Positions 54,280 through 63,325 of a stretch of 64,000 nucleotides of DNA are shown here, piece after piece. The position numbers and the translations under genes are program-made. Under the pieces are notes generated by a model. It did no database searches and had not been told where the DNA came from. It worked only from the letters and a program-made list of their open reading frames with translations. The DNA is taken from assembly GCF_001955535.1 (NCBI RefSeq), contig NZ_MPVN01000003.1, positions 434,001 through 498,000 on the forward strand, given 5' to 3'. The stretch comes from Paenibacillus sp. FSL H7-0326. Its GTDB lineage: Bacteria > Bacillota > Bacilli > Paenibacillales > Paenibacillaceae. Every line of letters begins with the position of its first letter. Position 1 is the stretch's first letter.

Positions 54280-57200
54280 TTGAGTACTAGAGTATTAAAG
54301 GCGTCCGTACGGGAAACGATCGTGCAAATTCCTACATATGGCGTGGGTAAACCGGATAAGAATCCGATGTTCTTAGAAAAAAGAGTATATCAGGGCAGCT
54401 CTGGCCGTGTGTATCCGTATCCTGTCATCGATAAGATCGAAAATCAGAAGAAAATTCAGGAGTACCGGATGATCATCCTAGAAAATGAGTATCTGCGAGT
54501 TGAGGTGATGCCAGAGCTTGGCGGACGAATATACCGTGCCGTGGACAAAACGAACAATTACGATTTCGTCTATCATAATCAGGTAATCAAGCCGGCACTG
54601 GTAGGATTAGCAGGTCCGTGGATCTCGGGTGGAATTGAATTCAACTGGCCGCAGCATCACCGTCCGAACACGTTCGGACCCGTAGAGTTGAAGCTGGAGG
54701 AGTGCGAGAGTGGAAGTGCGACCGCGTGGGTAAGTGAAATCGATCGAATGTATGGTACGAAGGTTACCACCGGATTTACACTACATCCAGATAAAGCTTA
54801 CATTGAAATCAAAGCTATCTTATATAATCGAACGAGCCTTCCGCAAACCTTTCTCTGGTGGGCCAATCCGGCAGTAGCGGTGAATGAGCATACACAGTCG
54901 GTATTTCCTCCAGATGTTAACGCCGTGTTTGACCACGGTAAGAGGGATGTGTCTCGTTTTCCGATTGCAATGGGCACTTATTACAAGATGGATTATTCAG
55001 AAGGTGTGGACATTTCACGCTACAAGAACATTCCGGTGCCGACCTCTTATATGGCTTACAAATCGAATTACGATTTCGTTGGGGGCTATGACCATAAATT
55101 GAAGGCTGGTCTGCTGCACGTGGCTAATCACCATATTTCACCGGGCAAGAAGCAGTGGACATGGGGCAACGGTGAATTCGGGCAAGCATGGGACCGTAAC
55201 CTGACTGATGAGGACGGACCTTATATCGAGCTGATGACCGGCGTATTCACAGATAATCAGCCAGACTTTACTTGGCTGGCGCCATATGAGGAAAAGTCGT
55301 TCACACAATATTTTATGCCTTATAAAAATATTGGACTAATTAAAAACGCTTCCATTCATGCAGCGCTCAACTTAGAAACCGATCGTAATCGAGGGATTGC
55401 AACGATACAGGTCTATGTCACTTCGGAACAGAAAGGGGCAAGCATTGAGTTAAGGAGCAGCAAAGGGACGTATTTGCTAGAGACTGTGGATTTGTCACCT
55501 TCTGTTACCTTTATGAAGGAGGTGCCAATTCCTCCAGACGTTGAAGAATATGACCTAGTCGCTTCCGTTATGGATGGCACTGGCCGCAGGCTCGTGAGTT
55601 ACCAGCCTCATAAGCCCGAGATCGAGCAATTCCCTGATGCTGCACGAGCGCTTCCAGAGCCTGAAGAGCTGAAAACCAATGAGCAGCTGTACTTGGCAGG
55701 CCTTCATCTAGAGCAATATAGGCATGCAACATTTGAGCCGGAAGCTTATTATTTGGAGGGCTTGAAGCGGGACAAAAATGATATTCGGATAAATGTCGCT
55801 TACGGTACCTTGTTACTTCGCAGAGGCGAGTACGAGAAGAGTGAACAGCATTTCCGAAAGGCAGTATTATCATTGACCTGGTTAAATCCCAATCCATACG
55901 ATAGTGAAGCATATTATATGCTTGGCTTATCTCTCCAAGCTCAAGGCCGAAAGCAGGAGGCATATGCTGCATTTTACAAATCGGTATGGTCTTCCGCATG
56001 GCAGGATGTTGGCTATTTTTCACTCGCTCAGATCGCATCCGAGGCAGGGGAGTACGTTGAAGCATTGGAGCTGGTAGAGCGTGCACTTGTACGTAATGCA
56101 CATCATTTTAAAGCAAGGAATTTGAAATCTATTTTGCTTCGTAAGCTGGGACGACTGGAATCTGCAATAACTTGGTTAGACAGCACCATCGCCATTGATA
56201 TAGCTGATTTTGGCGCTTACTTTGAGAAGTGCTTGTCATTAGAAGCGCTTGGCCGAGAAGCCGAGGCAGCAGCAGTCAAGGAAGAATACCATAAGCTGAT
56301 GCGGGACGAAGTCCACAATTATTTGGCATTGGCATCAGATTACGCGGCGGCGGGGATGTATTCAGAAGCAGCTGTAATCGTAAACGGTGCACCAGAAAAG
56401 GCAGCCCTGTATCCTATGATACATTACACTAAGGCATACTTATACGAGAAGCTTGCAATGGAGGAAGAAATGAGTTTGGCGTTAACATCTGCCGCAGCAG
56501 CAACACCGGATTATTGCTTCCCTAACAGTCTGTTTGAGTTCGATGTACTAAATTTCGCTGTTCAAGTCCGTCCTAACGATGCCAAAGCTCATTATTACTT
56601 GGGAAATCTATTATATGATAAAAAACGCCACAGGGAAGCGATATTGTGCTGGGAGACTTCTCGTGAACTGGACGACAGCTATTCTGTTGTGCACCGAAAT
56701 TTGGCCCTTGCTTACTACAATAAGCTGGATCAACCAGACGAGGCTCTCGATTCATTGAAGAAGGCATTTGCTCGTAATCCCGGTGATGCCCGCGTATTCT
56801 ATGAGCTCGACCAGCTGCACAAGAAGCTGAACACTCCGCCAGATATTAGACTGGAATTAATGAACGCGAATACAGAACTCGTCGTTCAGCGGGACGATTT
56901 ATATTTGGAATTTGTTACACTGCACAATACGCTCAAACGGCATGAGGATGCACTAAGACTGATCGAGGAACGAACCTTCCATCCTTGGGAAGGTGGTGAA
57001 GGTAAAGTTACCGGGCAATATGTACTGGCAAAGGTGGAACTAGCCAAAAAGGCAATCGCCGACGGACAATATGTGAAAGCAGTAGAGACTCTGAGAGAGG
57101 CAACCGTCTATCCTCTTAACCTAGGAGAGGGCAAATTAGCTGGTGCTCAAGAAAACCACATTTATTATTATCTAGGATGTGCCTATGAATCCCTTGGCTT

Positions 57201-57612
57201 GACTAAGGAAGCGAAAGAAGCTTTTGCTGCTGCATCTTATGGCCTCGATGAGCCTGCGAGTGCGATGTATTATAATGATCAACCGCCAGAAATGATTTAT
57301 TATCAAGGACTGGCGTGGAATAAGCTCGGAAATGTTAAAGAGGCTGCACGGCGGTTTCATAAGCTGATTGATTATGCAGAGAAGCATTTGTTTGATGATG
57401 TGAAGATCGATTACTTTGCTGTTTCGCTGCCTGACTTTCTAGTCTTTGATGATGATCTGAACCGGCGCAATGTCATTCATTGCCGATATATGAGAGCATT
57501 AGGCTTACTAGGATTGAATAGGGTACCAGAAGCAGCCGAGGATTTCCGGAAGGTGCTGGAGCTGGATCCCAACCATCAAGGAGTATTGTTCCATGGGGAG
57601 GTAAATATATGA
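54280..57612 (+). CDS. DUF5107 domain protein with tetratricopeptide repeats
   Basis: About 1110 residues without a signal peptide. The N-terminal third (YRMIILENEYLRVEVMPELGGRIYRAVDKTNNYDFVYHNQVIKPALVG, GGIEFNWPQHHRPNTFGPV) is DUF5107, a sugar-mutarotase-like beta-sandwich. From about residue 470 follow many helical TPR units (EAYYMLGLSLQAQGRKQEAYAAFYKS; AKAHYYLGNLLYDKKRHREAILCWE). The preferred start is TTG 54280, 8 bases after AAGGAG. Its stop overlaps the next ATG (ATGA), coupling it to a GH35 gene. Such proteins recur beside intracellular glycosidases; activity is unproven. Confidence 0.85.
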   Translation: MSTRVLKASVRETIVQIPTYGVGKPDKNPMFLEKRVYQGSSGRVYPYPVIDKIENQKKIQEYRMIILENEYLRVEVMPELGGRIYRAVDKTNNYDFVYHNQVIKPALVGLAGPWISGGIEFNWPQHHRPNTFGPVELKLEECESGSATAWVSEIDRMYGTKVTTGFTLHPDKAYIEIKAILYNRTSLPQTFLWWANPAVAVNEHTQSVFPPDVNAVFDHGKRDVSRFPIAMGTYYKMDYSEGVDISRYKNIPVPTSYMAYKSNYDFVGGYDHKLKAGLLHVANHHISPGKKQWTWGNGEFGQAWDRNLTDEDGPYIELMTGVFTDNQPDFTWLAPYEEKSFTQYFMPYKNIGLIKNASIHAALNLETDRNRGIATIQVYVTSEQKGASIELRSSKGTYLLETVDLSPSVTFMKEVPIPPDVEEYDLVASVMDGTGRRLVSYQPHKPEIEQFPDAARALPEPEELKTNEQLYLAGLHLEQYRHATFEPEAYYLEGLKRDKNDIRINVAYGTLLLRRGEYEKSEQHFRKAVLSLTWLNPNPYDSEAYYMLGLSLQAQGRKQEAYAAFYKSVWSSAWQDVGYFSLAQIASEAGEYVEALELVERALVRNAHHFKARNLKSILLRKLGRLESAITWLDSTIAIDIADFGAYFEKCLSLEALGREAEAAAVKEEYHKLMRDEVHNYLALASDYAAAGMYSEAAVIVNGAPEKAALYPMIHYTKAYLYEKLAMEEEMSLALTSAAAATPDYCFPNSLFEFDVLNFAVQVRPNDAKAHYYLGNLLYDKKRHREAILCWETSRELDDSYSVVHRNLALAYYNKLDQPDEALDSLKKAFARNPGDARVFYELDQLHKKLNTPPDIRLELMNANTELVVQRDDLYLEFVTLHNTLKRHEDALRLIEERTFHPWEGGEGKVTGQYVLAKVELAKKAIADGQYVKAVETLREATVYPLNLGEGKLAGAQENHIYYYLGCAYESLGLTKEAKEAFAAASYGLDEPASAMYYNDQPPEMIYYQGLAWNKLGNVKEAARRFHKLIDYAEKHLFDDVKIDYFAVSLPDFLVFDDDLNRRNVIHCRYMRALGLLGLNRVPEAAEDFRKVLELDPNHQGVLFHGEVNI

Positions 57613-59924
57613 AACTGCTTACACTCAAGCTTAAATCGGAAGCGAAGCCGATCCATTCGGGCAGGCTGGGAGATTGCAAGGGAATTAATCCTAAGGGTGA
57701 GAGTTTTGGTTTTACGAATTACTATATGACAAAAGACGGGCGACCGGCTATACCTGTTGTCGGTGAATTTCATTTCTCGCGTTTCTCCTCTCTTCACTGG
57801 GAGGAGGAGCTGCTTAAGATGAAGGCAGGCGGCATAAACATCGTCGCGACCTATGTGTTCTGGAACCACCACGAAGAGGAGGAAGGTGTCTTCGAATGGG
57901 GAGGCCAGCGTGATTTACGCCATTTCATTGACTTGTGTGCAAAAATCGGATTACCGCTTATCCTCCGTATTGGTCCTTTTTGCCATGGGGAAGTGCGTAA
58001 TGGGGGGATACCAGATTGGGTGTTTCACAAGCCGCTTGAAGTCCGCTCGAACGACCCTCAGTATCTAGCACTAGCGCGCAGGCTGTATCGTGAAATCGCG
58101 AAGCAGGTGAAAGGCACCTTGTTCCAGGATGGCGGACCGATTATCGGGATCCAGCTGGAGAATGAATATATGCATGCCGGAGCCCCACTAGACGCATGGG
58201 GATATAAGACAGGCGTGTTTCTGAGCGCAGGAAAAGAAGGCAATCAGCATCTTGCTGAGCTTCGCAGGCTCGCTGAGGAAGCAGGTATGAAGCCGATGTT
58301 CTTTACGGCCACAGCGTGGGGCGGGGCTGCTGTTCCAGAGAGCGGAACGCTTCCGATGCTTGCTGGTTATGCATATACACCGTGGATTCCGAATCAGCCG
58401 CCGAGCGGAGAATACATTTATCGGGATTTACATGTGACTCCTATGGAGTCCGTGGGGTACGATACGCTCCAGTACCCAGTCGCATACTGTGAGATGGCTG
58501 GGGGAATGCAGGTAAGCTACACGGCCCGGCCGAATGTGTCTCCAGACAGTGTGGAGGCGATGACACTGGTGAAGCTGGCAAGCGGAAGCAATATTCTAGG
58601 CTATTATATGTATCATGGGGGATCGAATCCTAAGGGTAAACATACGTATTTAAACGAACACGGACTTCCCAAAATATCTTATGACTATCAGTCTCCATTA
58701 GGTGAATTTGGCAGAGTCGGAGAATCATACGATCGTATTCGGGCACTTGCACTCATGCTGGATGCCTTTGGCGAGAGTATTGCCCCCCTTGGTACGGAGC
58801 TGCCCCCAGGTCAATCCGAAATCCTCCCTGAGGATACAGAAACGATTCGTTGGTGTGTACGACAAAGGGATGGCAGCGGCTTTCTATTCTTGAACAATTT
58901 TCAGGATCACGTGGAGACGAAGGAACATTCCGATGTACGTATTGAGCTCGACACGGGCAGAGGCATTGCTGCATTTCCTCGTGAGGGCGCGCTTACGATG
59001 AATCGTGGGATGGGCGCGGTCCTTCCGTTTCATATGGCCATACATGGCATCCGAATTGTAACCGCTACCGTACAGCCGCTGACCAAGCTGGATAACGAAG
59101 CGTCGCCGCTGGTTGTCTTTCAGGCACTGAATGACATCGAGCCAGAGCTCGTGTTGGATAAACAGACAGCAGTTCGCATATCTGCAGAAGGCGGACAAGT
59201 AATTGAGGAGGAATCGGTTTGGATTATAAGGCCTGCCGTAGGCAAGGAATATACGATTGATGTTCTGAAGCCAAATGGAGAAACCGTTAAAATTGCAGTA
59301 TTCTCCAGGGAAGAGGCGCTTCAGACATATAAGCTTGATCTATGGGATCAAGAGAGGCTTATAGTCAGCAGCAGCCGATTGTATGCCAAAGACGGGCGTC
59401 TCGTCTGCAGCTCTGAAGGAGCAGAGCATTGGCAGGTTGCCGTCTATCCTGCATTATCGTCTGATCTGCAAACTACGGTTGGCTCTATTAGCTCTTCCTC
59501 TCTAGGCAGCTTTGACCTAATTGAGGTGAACGTACCCTCTTATCGTCCGATGGTCGAGATCACTTATCCATCCGACAAGCATGCCGTATTACAAATAAAT
59601 ACCGATTGGCCAGAGCAGATCGGTGACGTGTTCTTATCTATTGATTACAGCGGTGATGTAGCAGCAGCATATCTGAAGGATGAATTGCTTACAGATCATA
59701 TTCAATATGGTGAGGCGTGGCCTATTGGGTTAAAACAGTTTCGTAATGAGCTGGAATCCGCTTCTCTTACACTGTCGATAACGCCTCTGCGAGAAGGCAC
59801 AGTTCATACCTTTGTTAATCAAGCGCTTGTGGAAAGATTTGAAGGAAGGGAAATCGCTGAATTCCATCATATCGAAGCGACTCCGATTTATGAGGCAGCC
59901 TTGTCTCTTTCATTTCATCGTTAA
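57609..59924 (+). CDS. GH35 beta-galactosidase-like enzyme, intracellular
   Basis: The 771-residue protein has no signal peptide. The barrel begins RPAIPVVGEFHFSRFSSLHWEEELLKMKAGGINIVATYVFWNHHEEEEGVFEW, with RIGPFCHGEVRNGGIPDWV and IIGIQLENEYMHAG (acid/base Glu), all typical of GH35. The C-terminal half consists of beta domains. GH35 enzymes remove terminal beta-galactose, with some acting on other beta-glycosides. The ATG overlaps the DUF5107 gene's stop. GGGGAGG supplies the ribosome binding site inside the upstream gene. Confidence 0.88.
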   Translation: MKLLTLKLKSEAKPIHSGRLGDCKGINPKGESFGFTNYYMTKDGRPAIPVVGEFHFSRFSSLHWEEELLKMKAGGINIVATYVFWNHHEEEEGVFEWGGQRDLRHFIDLCAKIGLPLILRIGPFCHGEVRNGGIPDWVFHKPLEVRSNDPQYLALARRLYREIAKQVKGTLFQDGGPIIGIQLENEYMHAGAPLDAWGYKTGVFLSAGKEGNQHLAELRRLAEEAGMKPMFFTATAWGGAAVPESGTLPMLAGYAYTPWIPNQPPSGEYIYRDLHVTPMESVGYDTLQYPVAYCEMAGGMQVSYTARPNVSPDSVEAMTLVKLASGSNILGYYMYHGGSNPKGKHTYLNEHGLPKISYDYQSPLGEFGRVGESYDRIRALALMLDAFGESIAPLGTELPPGQSEILPEDTETIRWCVRQRDGSGFLFLNNFQDHVETKEHSDVRIELDTGRGIAAFPREGALTMNRGMGAVLPFHMAIHGIRIVTATVQPLTKLDNEASPLVVFQALNDIEPELVLDKQTAVRISAEGGQVIEEESVWIIRPAVGKEYTIDVLKPNGETVKIAVFSREEALQTYKLDLWDQERLIVSSSRLYAKDGRLVCSSEGAEHWQVAVYPALSSDLQTTVGSISSSSLGSFDLIEVNVPSYRPMVEITYPSDKHAVLQINTDWPEQIGDVFLSIDYSGDVAAAYLKDELLTDHIQYGEAWPIGLKQFRNELESASLTLSITPLREGTVHTFVNQALVERFEGREIAEFHHIEATPIYEAALSLSFHR

Positions 59925-59939
59925 GGAAGTGAACTCAAT

Positions 59940-61232
59940 ATGAGCAAGATTAGAAATGATCTGCCTCGGAAGCTCACGATTACGATGTGGGATTTCTCTT
60001 GGTATACGATGACGATGCGGGGTGAGCCGTATAGTGACTTAAGCGCGCGCTTTAAAGAAGCGGTGGAACGAGGATACAACACGATTCGGATCTGCGCTAT
60101 GCCGTTCATGCTGTTCACAAGTGAAGGGAAACGCACTGGTCCATTGAAATTCGGTAATCTAGGAAAAGTCGGTCAGCGCACGCGCTGGTACAATTGCCGC
60201 GGTGGAGCTGAGCTGGACGGTCATGCTCATCTGCTGGAGCTATTTAAGCAGGCACAAGCTCATAACTGTTATATTATGTTATCCTCCTGGGAGTATCAAC
60301 AGAGCCCTAGCTTCCTGGCCCATCCCGAGCTGCGGGATGAGCTGGCTGCGATACCGCCAGAGAAACGGTTCATGGCTATCGCTGCTTCGATGAATCAGTT
60401 AATTCAATTCGTTAAGAAGGAAGGCTATGGCAGCCAAATTGTCTATGCAGAGCTGCATAATGAGGTGGAGTTCGGACAACTGACAGCGATTGGAACCAGC
60501 CAAGGGATATCAGATACGAATACGCCGGAACTTGTCGAAGTGATGCAGCCATACATTGAAGAGGCCGTAGGTTATCTACGAGAATGTCATCCTGATCTAT
60601 TGATAACCGCAAGCTATACGCTGAACGAAGCTTATCCAAAAAGCGATGTTGCGCGTAACCTTCAGGTCGCTCATTTTCATTTATACATTAAAGGCGTGCT
60701 GAACGAGCTGATGGACTTAGCCGGACTGAACGAGGACAAGCCGTTTCCGAATCCTTTTGTACAGTCATTGCTTAGAGAAGATGCTCCACCCATTGAAGAA
60801 TGGACACTTCCGGTAGGACAGGAATGGCGGATGGATGGTAATCCGGTCGGAATGAAGCTTATTTATCTGCATGACTGGGCGGATCCAGACAAGTGGGACT
60901 TGTTCTTATATGAGCGCTATGCGGCACATAAACTCGCAATGCTGCAAAAAGTGGATCTTCGATTTGAGGAAGTTCATGACTGGGTACGGCGTAACCGTAT
61001 TCCGGTTGTCATTGGAGAAGGATACGTTGGATATACCCCGCTGTATGCAGGGTTTGAAGAAGGGCCGGTTGGGAAGTTTATCGCCGAATATGCAATCCGC
61101 AAAGGAATGGAGCTTGGCTTCTGGGGAATGACACTATGCTCCAATTGCGCACCGCATCATCCGTTCTGGGACGACATCTCTTGGCAGCAGAAATGGAACC
61201 GGTTCATTATGGAATATAATGAAATCCGTTAG
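59940..61232 (+). CDS. Cellulase-like family protein (clan GH-A), intracellular
   Basis: The 430-residue protein has no signal peptide. It has a barrel with KLTITMWDFSWYTMTMRGEPYSDL, YNTIRICAMPFML, SSWEYQQSP, VYAELHNEVEFGQL (putative acid/base Glu) and PVVIGEGYVGYTPLYAG (putative nucleophile Glu), the features of the 'sugar-binding cellulase-like' group, for which few activities are established. It starts 15 bp after the GH35 gene with AAGGAAG, as the third member of a tight operon. The order suggests that DUF5107, GH35 and this enzyme act on one imported oligosaccharide. Confidence 0.8.
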   Translation: MSKIRNDLPRKLTITMWDFSWYTMTMRGEPYSDLSARFKEAVERGYNTIRICAMPFMLFTSEGKRTGPLKFGNLGKVGQRTRWYNCRGGAELDGHAHLLELFKQAQAHNCYIMLSSWEYQQSPSFLAHPELRDELAAIPPEKRFMAIAASMNQLIQFVKKEGYGSQIVYAELHNEVEFGQLTAIGTSQGISDTNTPELVEVMQPYIEEAVGYLRECHPDLLITASYTLNEAYPKSDVARNLQVAHFHLYIKGVLNELMDLAGLNEDKPFPNPFVQSLLREDAPPIEEWTLPVGQEWRMDGNPVGMKLIYLHDWADPDKWDLFLYERYAAHKLAMLQKVDLRFEEVHDWVRRNRIPVVIGEGYVGYTPLYAGFEEGPVGKFIAEYAIRKGMELGFWGMTLCSNCAPHHPFWDDISWQQKWNRFIMEYNEIR

Positions 61233-61326
61233 ATTTCGTTAGATACTCTTGAACATCTTGAACGTCTTGGCAGGGATAAACTCTCTCTTTGGCGAATGTT
61301 TTTTGGAAGCCGGAGGGGGTGACTTC

Positions 61327-61647
61327 ATGAGTATTGACGGAATAGAAGAGTTAAGCAATAGCAGGTTAAATGAGATAAAAGAAAATGTTCGAAATCTTGA
61401 AAATAATCGCTCTGTTTCTTTTGATGAAATGTTTAACTCTTATTTCATGACGAGATTCACAAATTTTGAGAGTATAGATGAATTCTTCGATAGAAGCGGA
61501 TTTAATGCTGACACAGAGGAGGATTTCGAAGCTATTCATCGAGAAGAGCTGGATGCTTATGTAGCTAAGCAAACGAAATTTGATAGCTGGGAAGAGATGG
61601 TTGGCAAAGCAACGGAGGAATATATTTTTAAGCTGTTAGGCTTCTGA
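61327..61647 (+). CDS. Small acidic hypothetical protein
   Basis: About 106 residues from ATG 61327, 7 bases after GGAGGGGG. It is strongly acidic and helical (MSIDGIEELSNSRLNEIKEN; NADTEEDFEAIHREELDAYVAKQTKFDSWEEMVGKATEEYIFKLLGF). No cysteine, signal or membrane helix. No family recognised. The AT-rich composition contrasts with the upstream GH operon. Confidence 0.65.
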   Translation: MSIDGIEELSNSRLNEIKENVRNLENNRSVSFDEMFNSYFMTRFTNFESIDEFFDRSGFNADTEEDFEAIHREELDAYVAKQTKFDSWEEMVGKATEEYIFKLLGF

Positions 61648-61702
61648 AAAGGATGTCAGATGACTAATTAACGGTTTCGGCACAACGTATAAACGTATAA
61701 GT

Positions 61703-61734
61703 AGACCTGTTCATACAGAATAGGTCTTTTTTTT
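61703..61734 (+). terminator. Intrinsic terminator of the small hypothetical gene
   Basis: AGACCT (61703-61708) pairs with AGGTCT (61722-61727), followed by a run of T. Confidence 0.75.
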
Positions 61735-61775
61735 ATGGATTGTAATCTTTGATGCAGTGGGATAATATGTTAATT

Positions 61776-61794
61776 ATATATCTTAAAGATATAT
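61776..61794. promoter_or_regulatory. PadR-type operator
   Basis: ATATATCTTAAAGATATAT is a palindrome with only the centre unpaired, placed 20 bp before the PadR start codon. Its form and place match autoregulatory sites of PadR proteins. Confidence 0.6.
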
Positions 61795-61813
61795 GATGTG
61801 TGAGGAGGGGCAT

Positions 61814-62371
61814 ATGAAAAGAGTCAATACTAGCCATTTTGCGATTCTCGGCTTACTTCGGATTAAACCTATGAGCGCCTATGAACTGGTCAAATTCTCG
61901 AAGGAAAGCATCGGCCTATTTTGGAACGAATCCTATGGACATATTCATAAGAGCATTAAGCAACTAGAGCTAGAGGGTTTAGTGTCGGTTGTGGAAGAAG
62001 CAGAGACAGGTAGGCGCAAAATCGTCTATGGTATAACGCAAGAGGGATGTGATCAACTTGATTCTTGGTTAACTCAACCTCCGATGGAGCCTGTGATGAG
62101 GAATGAATTACTGATGAAGCTCTTCGTCTCCGATGAACGGAATGTTCCCCAATTAGTCACTTTTCTGAAGGAAGAATTAGAAGCGAGTGAGCGATTAACA
62201 GCGATGCTTGCAGGAATCAAAGCGAGTGTTCCTGGAGCAGATCGTAAACAAGCCCAGCTCTGGTTATTGACTCTCGACTATGGTGAGCGGTATCTGCAAA
62301 TGACCATCGAATGGTGTCACCACGCACTTTCAATATTAAACGATCCACACAGGAGGCCTATAGATGAGTAA
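61814..62371 (+). CDS. PadR-family transcriptional regulator (with C-terminal dimerisation domain)
   Basis: About 185 residues. The winged helix is TSHFAILGLLRIKPMSAYELVKFSKESIGLFWNESYGHIHKSIKQLELEGLV, and the C-terminal helices (MRNELLMKLFVSDERNVPQLVTFLKEELEASERL) are the Vir_act_alpha_C type. GAGGAGGGG before ATG 61814 makes that the start rather than 61793. The CPBP gene overlaps it by 8 bases, and a palindrome lies in the promoter area, so autorepression and control of the CPBP gene are likely. Confidence 0.88.
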   Translation: MKRVNTSHFAILGLLRIKPMSAYELVKFSKESIGLFWNESYGHIHKSIKQLELEGLVSVVEEAETGRRKIVYGITQEGCDQLDSWLTQPPMEPVMRNELLMKLFVSDERNVPQLVTFLKEELEASERLTAMLAGIKASVPGADRKQAQLWLLTLDYGERYLQMTIEWCHHALSILNDPHRRPIDE

Positions 62372-63083
62372 GAAACGTAGCAACTGGATGCCCATCCTGC
62401 TGATCACCATCGTGGTTGCCGCTTGTGCCCCTCTATTGCTAAGTTTCAGAAGTAGCCCGCTCCTCGCATTTGAGATATTTGATAGAGATGTATACAATCT
62501 GGAGATTAGTTATCAAATTACTGTATTGTTATTAGCTATTATCGTTATAGGCATTGTATATGGAATCGCGGGTAAAGATGGTCTTACGTATTTAAGCCTT
62601 AGAAGGCGAGATGGAATAATTCTGCCGGAACCATGGATAGGAATTAAGCCAAAAGAAACGGAGTCATGGAAAAACTTAGGTTTTAACTTCGCGATTGTGA
62701 TTACACTGGTAACCACTGTGGTCATTTACTTCCAACTGGGGTATGGGGAAAGCATAAGTTTAGAGCTATATCCTGGATTTATATTGATTCTTATCTTTTC
62801 GCTTATGAATGCCTTTTCAGAAGAAATCATCTTCCGGTTCTCATTTGTATCCATCGTTAGCAGATATGGCTTCTCACCGTATATAGCGCAGGGATTAGCA
62901 GCATTGACCTTTGGTATTGTTCATTATTTCGGAAATCCAGGGGGAATAGTGGGTGTATTAATGGCTGCTTTTATCGGATGGTTTTTGGCCAAATCGATGT
63001 TAGAAACGAAGGGATTCTTCTGGGCGTTAACGATTCATTTCTTACAGGATGTCGTGATTTTCACTGCTTTATTTATAAAATAA
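62364..63083 (+). CDS. CPBP (Abi) family intramembrane metalloprotease-like protein
   Basis: The 239-residue protein has about seven hydrophobic helices and the three CPBP motifs: SEEIIFRF (Glu pair and Arg), FGIVHYFGNPGG (His) and IHFLQDVV (His). Members process membrane proteins or peptides, or confer immunity to bacteriocins. Its start overlaps the PadR stop by 8 bases, with GGAGG nearby in the upstream gene. No bacteriocin gene is seen next to it. Confidence 0.88.
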   Translation: MSKKRSNWMPILLITIVVAACAPLLLSFRSSPLLAFEIFDRDVYNLEISYQITVLLLAIIVIGIVYGIAGKDGLTYLSLRRRDGIILPEPWIGIKPKETESWKNLGFNFAIVITLVTTVVIYFQLGYGESISLELYPGFILILIFSLMNAFSEEIIFRFSFVSIVSRYGFSPYIAQGLAALTFGIVHYFGNPGGIVGVLMAAFIGWFLAKSMLETKGFFWALTIHFLQDVVIFTALFIK

Positions 63084-63166
63084 TGACTGCAATACCGAAG
63101 ATCTCAAAAGGTAATCATTCCATTGTAGCAGATGGTTCAATAGTTACAAAAAATGTGCCAGCTTAG
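63083..63166 (+). pseudogene. Remnant of a hexapeptide-repeat acetyltransferase
   Basis: A 27-residue frame, ATG overlapping the CPBP stop, reads PKISKGNHSIVADGSIVTKN then VPA and a stop. 'I..GNHSIVADGSIVTK.VP' resembles the left-handed beta-helix end of sugar or maltose O-acetyltransferases. It is too short to function and lacks a ribosome binding site. Confidence 0.45.
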
Positions 63167-63257
63167 GGCAGGTATATATTATAAGCGTTGCTGTATTCAG
63201 ACGAAACCTGCGAACAGATCTAATAGTACTATGCTCAACGGGTTTGTTTATAAATAA

Positions 63258-63297
63258 ACAAGGACCTCTCACTAAGTTCGGTGAGGGTCCCTGTTTC
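63258..63297 (-). terminator. Terminator of the BclB-like gene
   Basis: Stem GACCTCTCAC / GTGAGGGTC with flanking partial pairing. On the minus strand it is followed by a T-rich stretch. Confidence 0.6.
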
Positions 63298-63325
63298 TTG
63301 CCTTGATACATTAAAAGAAATGCCA

